A stretch of 64,000 bases of DNA from Rhodoferax sp. (GTDB lineage: Bacteria; Pseudomonadota; Gammaproteobacteria; Burkholderiales; Burkholderiaceae_C), in NCBI RefSeq assembly GCF_012927445.1, contig NZ_JABBPD010000002.1, forward strand, positions 186,001 to 250,000. Direction: 5' to 3'. A model generated the notes under the pieces. That model did no database searches and was not told where the DNA came from. It saw only the letters and a program-made list of their open reading frames with translations. The translations under genes were made by a program, and so were the position numbers. The stretch's first letter is position 1. The number at the start of each line of letters is the position of its first letter. Below, in pieces: positions 7,400 through 16,690 of the stretch.

Positions 7400-9559
7400 T
7401 CAGTAGACCGGTTGGTAGCGCATGACCGTGGCCTTGACCTCGTCCGTCAGCGCAAAGCCGTCCCCGAACCGGGCCGCCAGTTCATCCGCCCGTTTGACAA
7501 AGGCCGGCACGCCCATGCCATAGATGAACTGCATGGCGCCACCGGTCCAGGCCGGAAAACCAATGCCGAAGATGGAGCCAATGTTGGCGTCATGCACGCT
7601 GGTCAGCACGTTTTCGTTCAAACAGCGTGCCGTTTCCACCGCCTGCCGGTAGAGCAGACGATCTTTCAGGTCGGTGATGTCCCAGGCCATGTCGGGTTTT
7701 TCAAACAGCGGTTTGAGTTGTGGCCACAGGGATTTTTTGACGCCTTTCACGCTGGGATAGTCGTAGAAGCCACCGCCTCCGGCCCGGCCTGGCCGCTTGA
7801 ACTCTTTCACCATGCGCTCGACCAGCAGTTCCCCCGGGCTGGCGGCATAAATTTTGCCCTCGGCCGCCAAGTCGGAACGGGTTTGCTCGGTCACATGCAG
7901 GCTCAAAGTCAGCGCCGTTTCGTCCAGTACCGCCAGCGGTCCGACCGGCATGCCGCACTGGAGGCCGGCGTTTTCAATCGCTGCCGCCGGGATGCCTTCG
8001 CCCAGCATGGCCGCACCTTCCATGACGAAGGTGCCAAACACGCGGCTGGTAAAGAAGCCGCGTGAATCGTTCACCACAATCGGGATCTTGCCGATGGCCT
8101 GCACGTAATCAAAGGCACGGGCCACGGTGTCGTCGCTGGTTTGCTGGCCGCGGATGATCTCCACCAGCTTCATCTTGTCCACCGGGCTGAAGAAATGAAT
8201 GCCGATGAATTTATCTGCTGCGACGCTCGCTGCGGCCAGACCACTGATCGGCAAGGTGGAGGTGTTCGACGCAAAAAAACCACCCGGCGCCAGCATCGGC
8301 TCGGCCTCTTGCGTGACGCGGGCCTTGAGCTCGCGATTTTCAAACACCGCCTCAATGATCAGGTCACACCCGGCCAGGTCCGCCAGTTGGTCGGTGGCGT
8401 GGATGCGTGCCAGCACCTGCTGTTGCTCGACGGCACTGATGCGGCCCTTGTCCACGCGAGCCTGCGTGAGCTTGGCGCTGTAGGCTTTGCCGGCGTCGGC
8501 CTTGTCCTGGCTGACATCCTTGAGCACGGTGGCGATGCCTTTGCTGGCCTGCGCGAAGGCAATGCCGGCGCCCATCATGCCGGCACCCAGCAAACCCACT
8601 TTGGTGGGCTTGAAGCGCGCTGACTGGCCAGGGCGCGACTGACCGCTCTTGATGGCGTTCAGATTGAAGAAGAAGGTGTTGATCATGGCGCGGGCGTTGC
8701 GGCCGGTCATCAGCTTGGCGAGAGCGCGGCTTTCAATGCGCAGGGCGGTCGGCAAGTCCACCTGCAGTCCTTCCACCATGCAGGCCAGGATGGCCTCGGG
8801 GGCGGGAAACAGACCGCGTGTTTTTTGTCGGATCACGGCGGGTGCCAGCACCAGCAGGTTGGCCAGCTTGGGATTGGCCGGTGTACCGCCGGGCACCTTG
8901 TAGTCCTTCTCGTCCCACGGGTGCTGGGCGCTGGGGTTGCTGGCAATCCAGGCCAGGGCCCGGTTGCGCAGGTCGGTGGCCACCTGGTCAGACGGGGCGA
9001 TCAGTTCATGCACCAGCCCCAGGACTTTCGCTTCTGTTGGCGAGAAGGTTTTGCCCTCCACCAAATAAGGCTGGGCACCGACCAGGCCGAGGTGGCGCGT
9101 CATTTTGGTGACGCCGCCGGCGCCGGGCAACAAGCCCAGCGTCACTTCGGGCAGGCCGAACTGGATCTTGCGGTCGTCCACCGCAATGCGGTAGTGGCCG
9201 ACCAGCGCCACTTCCCAGCCTCCGCCCAAGGCCGTGCCGTTCAGGCAACTCACCACCGGCTTGCCCAATGACTCGAGGGTATGAAAGCTCTTTTTAACCC
9301 CTTCAATTTCAGTGAACAGGGCGCTGGCATCCGCGGCGCTCAGGCGCATCACCGACTTCAGGTCCGCCCCGGCAAAAAAGGTCGATTTGGCGGAAGCCAA
9401 AATAATGCCCTTGATGGTGTCCTTGTCGCGGGTCACCTGTGCCGCCAGCGCCGTCATGTCTTGCTGCCACTGCTGGCTCATGGTGTTGACGACCGAGCCC
9501 GGCTCGTCAAAGGTGATGGTGGCAATGCCGTCTTGCAGTTCGTATCGGATGGTTTTCAT
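7400..9559 (-). CDS. fadJ: Bifunctional enoyl-CoA hydratase / 3-hydroxyacyl-CoA dehydrogenase (FadB/FadJ type)
   Basis: A 719-residue multifunctional beta-oxidation enzyme. The N-terminal crotonase domain (about 1-190) has the oxyanion-hole stretch GADLKS and the catalytic segment GLPEVTLGLLPGAGG. The NAD-binding domain begins around residue 320 (LLGAGMMGAGIA), with the catalytic HFFSPVDKMKLVEI. Two C-terminal helical domains follow. Its ATG overlaps the stop of the thiolase gene (TAATG), so the pair forms a translationally coupled fadBA-type unit converting enoyl-CoA to 3-ketoacyl-CoA and then to acetyl-CoA. Whether fadB or fadJ is the better name cannot be decided from sequence alone. Confidence 0.92.
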   Translation of the reverse strand: MKTIRYELQDGIATITFDEPGSVVNTMSQQWQQDMTALAAQVTRDKDTIKGIILASAKSTFFAGADLKSVMRLSAADASALFTEIEGVKKSFHTLESLGKPVVSCLNGTALGGGWEVALVGHYRIAVDDRKIQFGLPEVTLGLLPGAGGVTKMTRHLGLVGAQPYLVEGKTFSPTEAKVLGLVHELIAPSDQVATDLRNRALAWIASNPSAQHPWDEKDYKVPGGTPANPKLANLLVLAPAVIRQKTRGLFPAPEAILACMVEGLQVDLPTALRIESRALAKLMTGRNARAMINTFFFNLNAIKSGQSRPGQSARFKPTKVGLLGAGMMGAGIAFAQASKGIATVLKDVSQDKADAGKAYSAKLTQARVDKGRISAVEQQQVLARIHATDQLADLAGCDLIIEAVFENRELKARVTQEAEPMLAPGGFFASNTSTLPISGLAAASVAADKFIGIHFFSPVDKMKLVEIIRGQQTSDDTVARAFDYVQAIGKIPIVVNDSRGFFTSRVFGTFVMEGAAMLGEGIPAAAIENAGLQCGMPVGPLAVLDETALTLSLHVTEQTRSDLAAEGKIYAASPGELLVERMVKEFKRPGRAGGGGFYDYPSVKGVKKSLWPQLKPLFEKPDMAWDITDLKDRLLYRQAVETARCLNENVLTSVHDANIGSIFGIGFPAWTGGAMQFIYGMGVPAFVKRADELAARFGDGFALTDEVKATVMRYQPVY

Positions 9560-10764
9560 TAGATTCTTTCAACAATGGTGGCAATCCCCATGCCACCGCC
9601 AACGCACAACGTGGCCATGCCGTAGCGCAGCTTGCGGCGATGCAACTCGTCAATCAGGGTGCCCAAAATCATGGCGCCGGTGGCCCCCAGCGGGTGGCCC
9701 ATGGCAATGGCGCCACCGTTGACGTTGACCTTTTCAAAGGGCACGTTCATTTCTTTCATGAAGCGCATCACCACCGCGGCAAAGGCTTCGTTCACTTCAA
9801 ACAGGTCAATCTGCTCAATGGTCAACCCGGCCTTGGCCAGCGCCTTGCGGGCGGCGGGCATGGGGCCGGTCAGCATGATGGTGGGGTCGGCACCGCTGAG
9901 TGCGGCGGCCACAATGCGGGCGCGTGGCGCGAAGCCGTGGATCTTGCCGGCAGCCTCCGAGCCAATCAGCACCGCCGCGGCGCCATCGACCAGACCGGAC
10001 GAATTGCCGGCGTGGTGCACATGGTGGATGCGCTCCACCTGCGGATAACGGGAGAGGGCGATTTGATCGAAACCCATGCCGCCCATCTGCTCAAACGACG
10101 GTTTCAGCGAACCCAGGCCTTCCAGCGTGGTGTTCGGCTTGATGAACTCGTCCTGCGCCAGAATGACCTGGCCCAGAACGTCTTTCACCGGAACGATCGA
10201 GCGCGTGAAATAGCCGCTTTCACGCGCCTGGGTGGCGCGCTTTTGCGATTCCAGCGCGAAGGCATCCACATCCTGGCGCGAAAAGCCGCCCAAGGTTGCA
10301 ATCAAGTCGGCGCCAATGCCTTGCGGCACAAAGCCGGTGGCGATACTGGTTTCCGGGTCCATGGCCCAGGCGCCGCCGTCCGCGCCAATTGGCACGCGGC
10401 TCATGCTCTCCACACCGCCGGCCACCACCAGGTCTTCCCAGCCGGAGCGCACTTTTTGCGCTGCCAGGTTGACGGCTTCCAGGCCCGAGGCGCAAAAGCG
10501 GTTGATTTGCACCCCCGAGCAGGTGAAGTCCCACCCGGCCTTGAGCGCTGCCACTTTGGCAATCACGGCGCCCTGTTCGCCCACCGGCGACACCACGCCC
10601 ATCACCACGTCGTCCACTTTCGAGGTGTCGAAGTCATTGCGGCGCTGCAGTTCGGTCAGCACACCGGCCAACAGATTGACGGGTTTGACTTCAAACAGGC
10701 TGCCGTCCTTCTTACCCTTGCCACGCGGGGTGCGGATGGCGTCATACACAAAAGCTTCGGTCAT
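9559..10764 (-). CDS. fadA: Acetyl-CoA C-acyltransferase (3-ketoacyl-CoA thiolase)
   Basis: A 401-residue thiolase that cleaves 3-ketoacyl-CoA with CoA. The acyl-accepting cysteine is in [11 protein letters not shown], and the C-terminal catalytic motifs are [15 protein letters not shown] and CVGGGMGIA. It is the first gene of the fad operon, coupled to the multifunctional protein gene. The 193-base gap upstream, shared with the divergent acyl-CoA dehydrogenase gene, is AT-rich and contains two inverted repeats, so the whole beta-oxidation set may be controlled from there. The operon context favours a degradative thiolase over a biosynthetic acetoacetyl-CoA thiolase. Confidence 0.93.
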   Translation of the reverse strand: MTEAFVYDAIRTPRGKGKKDGSLFEVKPVNLLAGVLTELQRRNDFDTSKVDDVVMGVVSPVGEQGAVIAKVAALKAGWDFTCSGVQINRFCASGLEAVNLAAQKVRSGWEDLVVAGGVESMSRVPIGADGGAWAMDPETSIATGFVPQGIGADLIATLGGFSRQDVDAFALESQKRATQARESGYFTRSIVPVKDVLGQVILAQDEFIKPNTTLEGLGSLKPSFEQMGGMGFDQIALSRYPQVERIHHVHHAGNSSGLVDGAAAVLIGSEAAGKIHGFAPRARIVAAALSGADPTIMLTGPMPAARKALAKAGLTIEQIDLFEVNEAFAAVVMRFMKEMNVPFEKVNVNGGAIAMGHPLGATGAMILGTLIDELHRRKLRYGMATLCVGGGMGIATIVERI

Positions 10765-10868
10765 GGGTCGATCCTGATGAGTTGGGGACAGAATGTGCTC
10801 AGCAAGCGCGTTGCTGCGGACTGTCCCACAAGGTTTGACATTGAAAAATAGGGTGCAAAAAAATTATG

Positions 10869-10893
10869 TACTGCGAAATACTGGAATGCAGTA
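10869..10893. promoter_or_regulatory. Inverted repeat in divergent fad promoter region
   Basis: Perfect 6-base arms TACTGC and GCAGTA separated by 13 bases lie midway between the divergent thiolase and acyl-CoA dehydrogenase genes. The geometry suits a dimeric repressor such as a TetR-family fatty-acid regulator. No regulator gene is adjacent, so the role is inferred. Confidence 0.35.
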
Positions 10894-10905
10894 TATTTCT
10901 TTTCA

Positions 10906-10921
10906 CAAAGCAACTGCTTTG
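10906..10921. promoter_or_regulatory. Second inverted repeat near the acyl-CoA dehydrogenase promoter
   Basis: CAAAGCA and TGCTTTG are perfect 7-base arms around a 2-base spacer, immediately before an AT-rich stretch (TATTATTAATATAAC) that could hold a -10 element for the gene starting at 10958. A possible operator overlapping a promoter. Confidence 0.35.
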
Positions 10922-10957
10922 TATTATTAATATAACTTTCGTCAAGCAGGTGCCACC

Positions 10958-12121
10958 ATGATTCAGCGAACCCTTTTTACGTCCGACCACGAGGCCTTTC
11001 GCGATAGCTTTCGCCGTTTTATGGACAAGGAAATTGCGCCTTTTCATGCGGATTGGGAAGAGCAGGGCTATGTGGACCGCGCGGTGTGGAACAAGGCCGG
11101 CGAGAACGGCTTTTTGTGCATGACGATGCCCGAGGAATACGGCGGTGCCGGCGCTGACAAACTGTTTTCGGTGGCGCAGATGGAGGAGCTCAGCCGCGGC
11201 GGCTTCTCCGGCATTGGCTACTTCTTGCACAGCGAGATCGTGGCGCCGTACCTTTTGCACTATGGCACCGAGGAGCAAAAGAAGAAGTACCTGCCCAAAA
11301 TGGCCAGCGGCGAGATGATTGGCGCCATTGCCATGAGCGAGCCGGCGGCGGGGTCCGACCTGCAGGGCATCAAGACCACCGCCATCCAGCAGCCGGACGG
11401 CAGTTATCTGCTTAACGGCAGCAAAACCTTCATCACCAACGGCTGGCATGCCGACTTGGTGATTGTGGTGGCCAAAACCAACCCGGCCGCCGGTGCCAAG
11501 GGCACCAGCCTGCTGCTGGTGGAGCGCGGCATGGCTGGTTTTTCAGTCGGCAAGCGGCTGAAAAAACTGGGCATGAAAGCGCAGGACACCTCTGAACTCT
11601 TTTTTGACAATGTGCGCGTCCCGGCGGCCAATTTGCTGGGCGGGCCAGCGCAGGAAAACCGCGGTTTCATCTGCCTGATGGAGCAGCTGCCGTGGGAGCG
11701 CCTGCAAATTGCCATCAGCGCCGTCGCCGCCTCGCAGGCCGCGATCGACTGGACGGTGGACTATGTCAAAGAGCGCAAAGTGTTTGGCCAGCCGGTGGCC
11801 TCGTTCCAGAACACGCGCTTCACGCTGGCCGAACTGCAAACCGAGGTGCAGGTGGCACGCGTGTTTGTCGATAAATGCACCGAACTGCTGCTGGCCAACA
11901 CCCTCGACACCGCCACCGCCAGCATGGCCAAGTACTGGTGCAGCGATTTGCAGTGCAAGGTGATGGACGAGTGCGTGCAGTTGTTTGGCGGCTACGGCTA
12001 CATGTGGGAATACCCGATCACCCGCGCCTACGCCGACGCCCGCGTGCAGCGCATCTACGGCGGCACCAACGAGATCATGAAAGAGGTGATTACGCGGTCG
12101 ATGGGCTTGGGAGGAAAATAA
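10958..12121 (+). CDS. Acyl-CoA dehydrogenase
   Basis: A 387-residue FAD-dependent dehydrogenase catalysing the first step of beta-oxidation, acyl-CoA to trans-2-enoyl-CoA. It has the family signatures AMSEPAAGSDLQGIKT and, near the C-terminus, QLFGGYGYMWEYPITR and RIYGGTNEIMKEVI. The length is typical. It is divergent from the thiolase/FadB pair across a 193-base region with two inverted repeats, so the three genes together provide a nearly complete beta-oxidation spiral. The chain-length preference (long-chain, short-chain or branched) cannot be fixed from sequence alone. A MOSC gene follows after 29 bases. Confidence 0.92.
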   Translation: MIQRTLFTSDHEAFRDSFRRFMDKEIAPFHADWEEQGYVDRAVWNKAGENGFLCMTMPEEYGGAGADKLFSVAQMEELSRGGFSGIGYFLHSEIVAPYLLHYGTEEQKKKYLPKMASGEMIGAIAMSEPAAGSDLQGIKTTAIQQPDGSYLLNGSKTFITNGWHADLVIVVAKTNPAAGAKGTSLLLVERGMAGFSVGKRLKKLGMKAQDTSELFFDNVRVPAANLLGGPAQENRGFICLMEQLPWERLQIAISAVAASQAAIDWTVDYVKERKVFGQPVASFQNTRFTLAELQTEVQVARVFVDKCTELLLANTLDTATASMAKYWCSDLQCKVMDECVQLFGGYGYMWEYPITRAYADARVQRIYGGTNEIMKEVITRSMGLGGK

Positions 12122-12150
12122 CGCCTCTACCGCACAAAGTCTCCGGAACC

Positions 12151-12729
12151 ATGCCCACACTTCTCAGCCTCCAGAGCGCGGCCGCGCGCCGCGTTCAAAT
12201 CAACGGCCGCGCCATCCTGACGGCCATTCACAAACTGCCGGTGTCGGGCGCGGTGCCGGTCATGCGCCTGGGCCTGGCCGGCGACGAACAGGCTGATTTA
12301 TCGGTGCATGGCGGGCTGGACAAAGCGGTGTATGCCTACCCCAGTGATCATTACCCGTTCTGGCGCGAGGCCCGCGCCCAAGCCGGGGTATCCGGCATTG
12401 ACGATGCCCTGCCATTTGGCTCGGTCGGCGAGAACCTGACCTTGCAAGGCGTGCTGGAGACCGACGTGTGGGTGGGTGATGTGCTCAAGTTCGCCCAGTG
12501 TGAGTTGCGCGTCACTTTGCCGCGCGAGCCTTGCTACAAATTCAATGCCGCCATGGGTTTCAATGGCGCCGTTAAAGCCATGGCACAAAGCGGGTTCTGC
12601 GGCTTTTATCTGGCGGTGGACCAACCCGGCACCCTCAGCGCTGGCGAATTTTTTGAACTGGTCCCCGGCCCGCGGCGCTTGTCGATCACCGAGTCGTTCA
12701 ACGCCAAGATGTTCAAACACATGCGATAA
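12151..12729 (+). CDS. MOSC-domain protein, YiiM-like
   Basis: A 192-residue stand-alone MOSC (molybdenum cofactor sulfurase C-terminal) protein. It contains the conserved VHGGLDKAVYAYP segment, FGSVGENLTLQG, and PREPCYKF with the conserved cysteine thought to carry a transferable sulfur. E. coli YiiM of this family reduces N-hydroxylated compounds using molybdenum cofactor. The frame is open upstream into the acyl-CoA dehydrogenase gene, but the ATG at 12151 gives the normal family length and begins the recognisable domain. It may be transcribed with the dehydrogenase; the substrate is unknown. Confidence 0.85.
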   Translation: MPTLLSLQSAAARRVQINGRAILTAIHKLPVSGAVPVMRLGLAGDEQADLSVHGGLDKAVYAYPSDHYPFWREARAQAGVSGIDDALPFGSVGENLTLQGVLETDVWVGDVLKFAQCELRVTLPREPCYKFNAAMGFNGAVKAMAQSGFCGFYLAVDQPGTLSAGEFFELVPGPRRLSITESFNAKMFKHMR

Positions 12730-12857
12730 CTCCCGGACGGGTAGACAGACCCAGCGAACGTCCGCTGACGTTTGGCAGAAATTGATGCTTTATTGTCATT
12801 TGAGACAGTGCAATCTTTGCGAGACTTTGTCGCTTCAACCATCACCAGGCAAGCGAC

Positions 12858-14117
12858 ATGAACCGCACTGCAATTCAATCCCCTCCCTCAGAGTCCACCA
12901 TTGGCTGGCGCAATGCGCGCGTATTGGCGGTGTGCCAGGCCCTGTTTATTTCTGCCATGTCGATCAATCTGACCTTGACCGGTCTGGTCGGTTACACGCT
13001 GGCAGGCAACAAGGCTTACGCAACCTTGCCGTTTTCATTGATCACTGTGGCGGCCGCATTGACCACGGTTTTTGCTTCGCTGTGGATGCAGCGCATCGGT
13101 CGCCGTCTCGGCTTTGCGGCGGGGGCGCTGGTTTGTGCGGTCGGTGGTTTGGTCTCGATCGGGGCCATCATGCGAGGCGATTTCGTGCTGTTCTGTGTCG
13201 GTACGGCCTGCATGGGTGTGTTTCAGGCGTTTGCTCAGTACTACCGATTGGCAGCGGCTGATGGCGTGAGCCTTGACCGTAAAAGTAAAGCCATCTCATT
13301 GGTGATGACCGGCGGCGTGATTGCCGCCGTGCTGGGGCCGCTGGTTGCGCAATGGAGCCGCGGCGCCGTCCCCGGCAATGCGTTTGCCGGGGCCTATGCC
13401 GTGGTTACTTTGCTGGGCCTTTTGACCGTCATCGTGCTGATGTGGCAGTACCAGGACTTGCAACGGCCGCGCAGCACGCTTCGGGTATCTCCTGCTGAAA
13501 GTGAAACCACGCGGCAGGACCAGATACGGCCAATGCGTGTTATTTTGAGTCAGCCCATCTTCATCGCAGCATTGGCGAACAACCTGATCGGTTATGCGGT
13601 GATGATGTTCATCATGACGGCGACGCCCTTGGCCATGATCAACTGCAACTACGGCATCGACGACAGCGTGAGCGTGATTCAATGGCATCTGGTGGCGATG
13701 TATGCGCCTTCTTTTTTCACCGGCTGGTTGATTCAACGTTATGGCGTGACGATGGTTCTGTTGACGGGTACCGCGCTGTGCGGACTGTGCGTTGCGTTGG
13801 CCGGTATGGCCAACGATCTGGCCAATTTTTATCTGGCGCTGCTGTGCCTTGGTTTGGGCTGGAACTTTATGTTTGTCGGCGGCACCACCCTGCTGGCCAG
13901 AGCCTATCGTCCCGGTGAACAAGGCAAGGCGCAGGCGACCAGCGAATTCTCGACCTTTGCCGCAACGGCGCTGGCCTCGCTGGGCGCGGGGCAGTTGCTG
14001 ATTCACATGGGGTGGGCGAACATGAACATGGCGGTTTTGCCTTTGCTGGCACTGTCCGCAGTGGCAACCCTGACGTGGGCTTGGCAGGAGCGCCGCGCGT
14101 CATTGCAATTGACCTGA
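12858..14117 (+). CDS. Major facilitator superfamily transporter
   Basis: A 419-residue inner-membrane protein with about twelve hydrophobic segments and the MFS loop pattern RIGRRLGFAAG between helices 2 and 3. The N-terminal ~20 residues are cytoplasmic and the central loop (about 205-225) is charged. It probably acts as a proton-coupled drug or metabolite exporter; no motif allows a substrate call. The GlxA-type regulator gene begins 19 bases downstream, suggesting a transporter-regulator unit. The 128 bases upstream contain no clear operator. Confidence 0.85.
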   Translation: MNRTAIQSPPSESTIGWRNARVLAVCQALFISAMSINLTLTGLVGYTLAGNKAYATLPFSLITVAAALTTVFASLWMQRIGRRLGFAAGALVCAVGGLVSIGAIMRGDFVLFCVGTACMGVFQAFAQYYRLAAADGVSLDRKSKAISLVMTGGVIAAVLGPLVAQWSRGAVPGNAFAGAYAVVTLLGLLTVIVLMWQYQDLQRPRSTLRVSPAESETTRQDQIRPMRVILSQPIFIAALANNLIGYAVMMFIMTATPLAMINCNYGIDDSVSVIQWHLVAMYAPSFFTGWLIQRYGVTMVLLTGTALCGLCVALAGMANDLANFYLALLCLGLGWNFMFVGGTTLLARAYRPGEQGKAQATSEFSTFAATALASLGAGQLLIHMGWANMNMAVLPLLALSAVATLTWAWQERRASLQLT

Positions 14118-14136
14118 TTTTTTGAGAACTTGAACA

Positions 14137-15102
14137 ATGTCCCACCCACGGCTTATCGTATTTTTGCTCTATGACAGTGTCAACGTGCTGGATGTCACGG
14201 GGCCGTTGGAAGTTTTTTCGCAACCCTGTCGCATGGTCGATGTCAGCCAGGCCCCGTATCGAATTAAGGTGATATCGCTGGCCGGTGGTGCGGTGCGCAC
14301 GTCATCAGGTCTGTCCCTGATCACCGAGCCGATCAGCGCCTTGGACGCAGAAGTGGTCGATACGTTGATCATCCCGGGCGGGGGGCCTAATTTCCAACCT
14401 TTTGCGTCGCCACCCGTGGTGGATTGGATTGCCGGCATGGCCCCGCGCGTCAGGCGTTTGTGTTCGGTTTGCACCGGTGCCTTTGCATTGGCGCAAGCCG
14501 GACTGCTGGCGCATCGCCGTGCCACCACACACTGGCTGGCCATCGATGAATTGCGCCGGGTTGAACCTCTGGTTCGCCTGGAACAAGATGCGCTTTATGT
14601 CTGCGATGAAAATATATGGACGTCAGCCGGTGTGTCGGCCGGCATTGACCTGGCGTTGGCTTTGATGGAGGCGGACCTGGGTCATACCCTGGCGATGCAG
14701 GTGGCGCGTCGAATGGTCGTTTTTTTAAAGCGGCCCGGCGGGCAATCGCAGTTCAGCGTGCCGCTGTTCAAGCAAACGGCGGATGACAGTTTTTCAGACC
14801 TGCACGCCTGGATGGCCAGCCATTTGCGCGATGATTTATGTGTGGAAATTCTGGCGGAACAGGTGAACATGACGACCCGTACCTTTGCCCGTTTGTATGC
14901 CAGCAAAGTCAAACGAACACCGGCTCGAAGCGTAGAAGCCATGCGGCTGGAGGCTGCGTGCGGCATGCTGGAGATCAGCCATGTGCCGCTCAAGCGGATC
15001 GCAAGCGAGTGCGGTCTGGGCAATGAACAAAATCTGCGCAGGGCTTTTGTGCGGCAATTTGGCATCAACCCGCTGGACTACCGCGCACGTTTTTCGGCCT
15101 GA
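14137..15102 (+). CDS. GlxA-family transcriptional regulator (DJ-1/PfpI domain plus AraC-type HTH)
   Basis: A 321-residue regulator. The first ~190 residues form a DJ-1/PfpI (glutamine amidotransferase-like) domain with the nucleophile-elbow cysteine in VCTGAFALAQAGLL. The last ~100 residues are an AraC/XylS DNA-binding domain with two helix-turn-helix motifs (ILAEQVNMTTRTFARLY and RIASECGLGNEQNLRRAF). Such proteins usually sense small amino or nitrile compounds and activate neighbouring genes. It lies 19 bases downstream of the MFS gene, its likely partner. Its 3' end is convergent with the acyltransferase gene and the gap holds a dispersed repeat. Confidence 0.88.
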   Translation: MSHPRLIVFLLYDSVNVLDVTGPLEVFSQPCRMVDVSQAPYRIKVISLAGGAVRTSSGLSLITEPISALDAEVVDTLIIPGGGPNFQPFASPPVVDWIAGMAPRVRRLCSVCTGAFALAQAGLLAHRRATTHWLAIDELRRVEPLVRLEQDALYVCDENIWTSAGVSAGIDLALALMEADLGHTLAMQVARRMVVFLKRPGGQSQFSVPLFKQTADDSFSDLHAWMASHLRDDLCVEILAEQVNMTTRTFARLYASKVKRTPARSVEAMRLEAACGMLEISHVPLKRIASECGLGNEQNLRRAFVRQFGINPLDYRARFSA

Positions 15103-15140
15103 CCAGCGCTCGTCGCAAGACGATTTCAAGTGACAATCTG

Positions 15141-15190
15141 ATGCTATTGAATAAATAGCTTGATAGGCATGAAGGACGAGGGCTAGAGCC
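15141..15190 (+). repeat. Dispersed ~50-bp repeat, copy D (convergent intergenic)
   Basis: Shows TGCTATTGAATAAATAGCT, a variable stretch, then GACGAGGGCTAGAGCC. It lies within the 92-base gap between the convergent glxA-type and acyltransferase genes. Confidence 0.75.
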
Positions 15191-15194
15191 CTGT

Positions 15195-16088
15195 TTACCT
15201 CGTAAGAAGAGACTCGATCTGCACATCCTTCTCCCGCCACATTTGCTGTACCCATTGCTGGTACGCCTCGCGCACGGCGGGGTCTCCCGCGTAATCGCCT
15301 TGCACCAGGTGTTGGGGAATGGGCAGCGGCCGCACGCGAACAGTGACCCGTTTGAGTTTGCCTGTCAGAAATTGCCAAAAATCGACCGGACCGTCCGGAT
15401 AAACAATCGTCACATCAAGAATGGCCTGGAATTTGTCGCCCATCGCGTTCAGCGCCAGCGCCATGCCGCCGGCCTTGGGCTTTAACAAATGCTTGTACGG
15501 TGATTTCTGCCGCAAATGTTTGGTAGGCGTAAAGCGCGTGCCCTCCAAAAAATTCATCACGCTGGTGGGAATCCGGGCAAATTTTTCGCAGGCCTTGCGG
15601 GTGGTGGCTTGGTCTTTGCCCCGCATTTCGGGGTGTTTTTTCAAAAATTCTTCACTGTGGCGTCGCATGAACGGAAAATCCAGCGCCCACCAGGCCAGGC
15701 CCATGATTGGCACCCAGATCAGTTGCTGCTTGAGAAAGAACTTGAGCAGCGGAATGCGCCGGTTGAACAAGTGCTGCAGCACCAGAATGTCCACCCAGGA
15801 CTGGTGGTTGCAGTTCACCAGGTACCAACTGCGGTAGTTCAGGCCGTCAATACCTTGCACATCCCAAGTGATGCGCTGCGTCAGCGCCATCCAGCCGCTG
15901 TTGCCCGAAATCCAGGATTCAGCGATGCGCAAAATGAGCGGGTCAATCATCAGGCGCACCCTTTTGGCCGGAATGATCAGTTTGATGATGGCAAAAACCA
16001 GCAGTATCGGCACCCAAAACAGCACGTTGAGCACCATCAGCAAGGTCGCGATCAGGCCCACCAAGGGCGCAGGCAAAAAATTAAGCAT
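15195..16088 (-). CDS. 1-acyl-sn-glycerol-3-phosphate acyltransferase-like protein (PlsC family, YihG-like)
   Basis: A 297-residue membrane-associated acyltransferase. An N-terminal hydrophobic region (about 5-38) is followed by the catalytic HX4D motif in NCNHQSWVDIL and the substrate-binding FLEGTRFT. The layout matches the YihG/PlsC-like group that acylates lysophosphatidic acid or related lipids. The start codon lies just inside the end of a possible upstream reading frame (8-base overlap). Its 3' end faces a convergent gene with a dispersed repeat between. Exact acyl acceptor unknown. Confidence 0.85.
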   Translation of the reverse strand: MLNFLPAPLVGLIATLLMVLNVLFWVPILLVFAIIKLIIPAKRVRLMIDPLILRIAESWISGNSGWMALTQRITWDVQGIDGLNYRSWYLVNCNHQSWVDILVLQHLFNRRIPLLKFFLKQQLIWVPIMGLAWWALDFPFMRRHSEEFLKKHPEMRGKDQATTRKACEKFARIPTSVMNFLEGTRFTPTKHLRQKSPYKHLLKPKAGGMALALNAMGDKFQAILDVTIVYPDGPVDFWQFLTGKLKRVTVRVRPLPIPQHLVQGDYAGDPAVREAYQQWVQQMWREKDVQIESLLTR

Positions 16089-16566
16089 GTGATTTCATTT
16101 CTGGATTCCAGGTGGATGAGTTGCGGGTGTCGCTCGGGCGGAAGCCGCCAACGCCGCTGAACTGCGCAATTTGCTGGGTCAACGCTAGCAAGGACCCTAT
16201 TTTTGTGGCGGATGCACGCAACCGCCACAAAATTCCATTCCGACGCCCCTCTCTGAGCCGGGTGCTGTTGCTGCCACCGGCGATGTCATAACCACGGGCA
16301 TTCGTCATGCCCGGCGCAGCGGCCTCAATTGCCCGCAAGTTTTCAACAAATTTCAAGGTAAAAGCTACGGCCTGCCTGGAGGGCCGCCATTCTTCGAGTT
16401 TTGAAATCCAGACCATGCTGATGGCGCACATACCCACGTCGCGCCCGTGGTACGACCGCTCGCAGCCAATCAGCAGCAGGGCACCCGCCAGATTCAGAAA
16501 AACAAGGAAGTTGACGGTAACGATGGGCTCGGACCAAAAGGCGAGAAGTGTTTCAAAAGTTGGCAT
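16081..16566 (-). CDS. Hypothetical protein of doubtful coding status
   Basis: An open frame of 161 codons that fills the otherwise empty 580 bases between the acyltransferase gene and ygiQ. The N-terminus has one hydrophobic segment (about 10-35, including FLVFLNLAGALLLIG); the rest is polar and lacks any recognised domain. It ends 8 bases inside the acyltransferase gene. Against it: no clear ribosome-binding site, the codons resemble untranslated sequence in the second half, and a perfect 11-base inverted repeat runs through the C-terminal part. It could be a small membrane protein gene whose true 3' end is shorter, or not a gene. Confidence 0.3.
   Translation of the reverse strand: MPTFETLLAFWSEPIVTVNFLVFLNLAGALLLIGCERSYHGRDVGMCAISMVWISKLEEWRPSRQAVAFTLKFVENLRAIEAAAPGMTNARGYDIAGGSNSTRLREGRRNGILWRLRASATKIGSLLALTQQIAQFSGVGGFRPSDTRNSSTWNPEMKSHA
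16201..16232. repeat. Perfect 11-bp inverted repeat
   Basis: TTTTGTGGCGG and CCGCCACAAAA flank a 10-base loop. On the minus strand no T-run follows, but the arms themselves end in A/T tracts, so it could act as a terminator in either direction or be a remnant of a small mobile repeat. Confidence 0.5.
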
Positions 16567-16690
16567 TCTGTAACCATAACGCATTTTTGGCCATGAATGC
16601 CGTGACCCCAATGCCTGTCAAGTACCCCTTTAAAAGGCGCCGCCATGCGTAAAACCTTACACTGGTGGGTTGCCCCCTTATGTACTTTTT

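Noticed and set aside
9640..10851. 403-codon plus-strand frame opposite the thiolase gene
   Set aside because: Shadow of a conserved gene; His/Gln/Gly-rich translation with no motif.
10799..11449. 216-codon minus-strand frame over the fad intergenic region and the acyl-CoA dehydrogenase start
   Set aside because: Overlaps a conserved gene antisense, and its AT-rich tail covers the likely promoter region.
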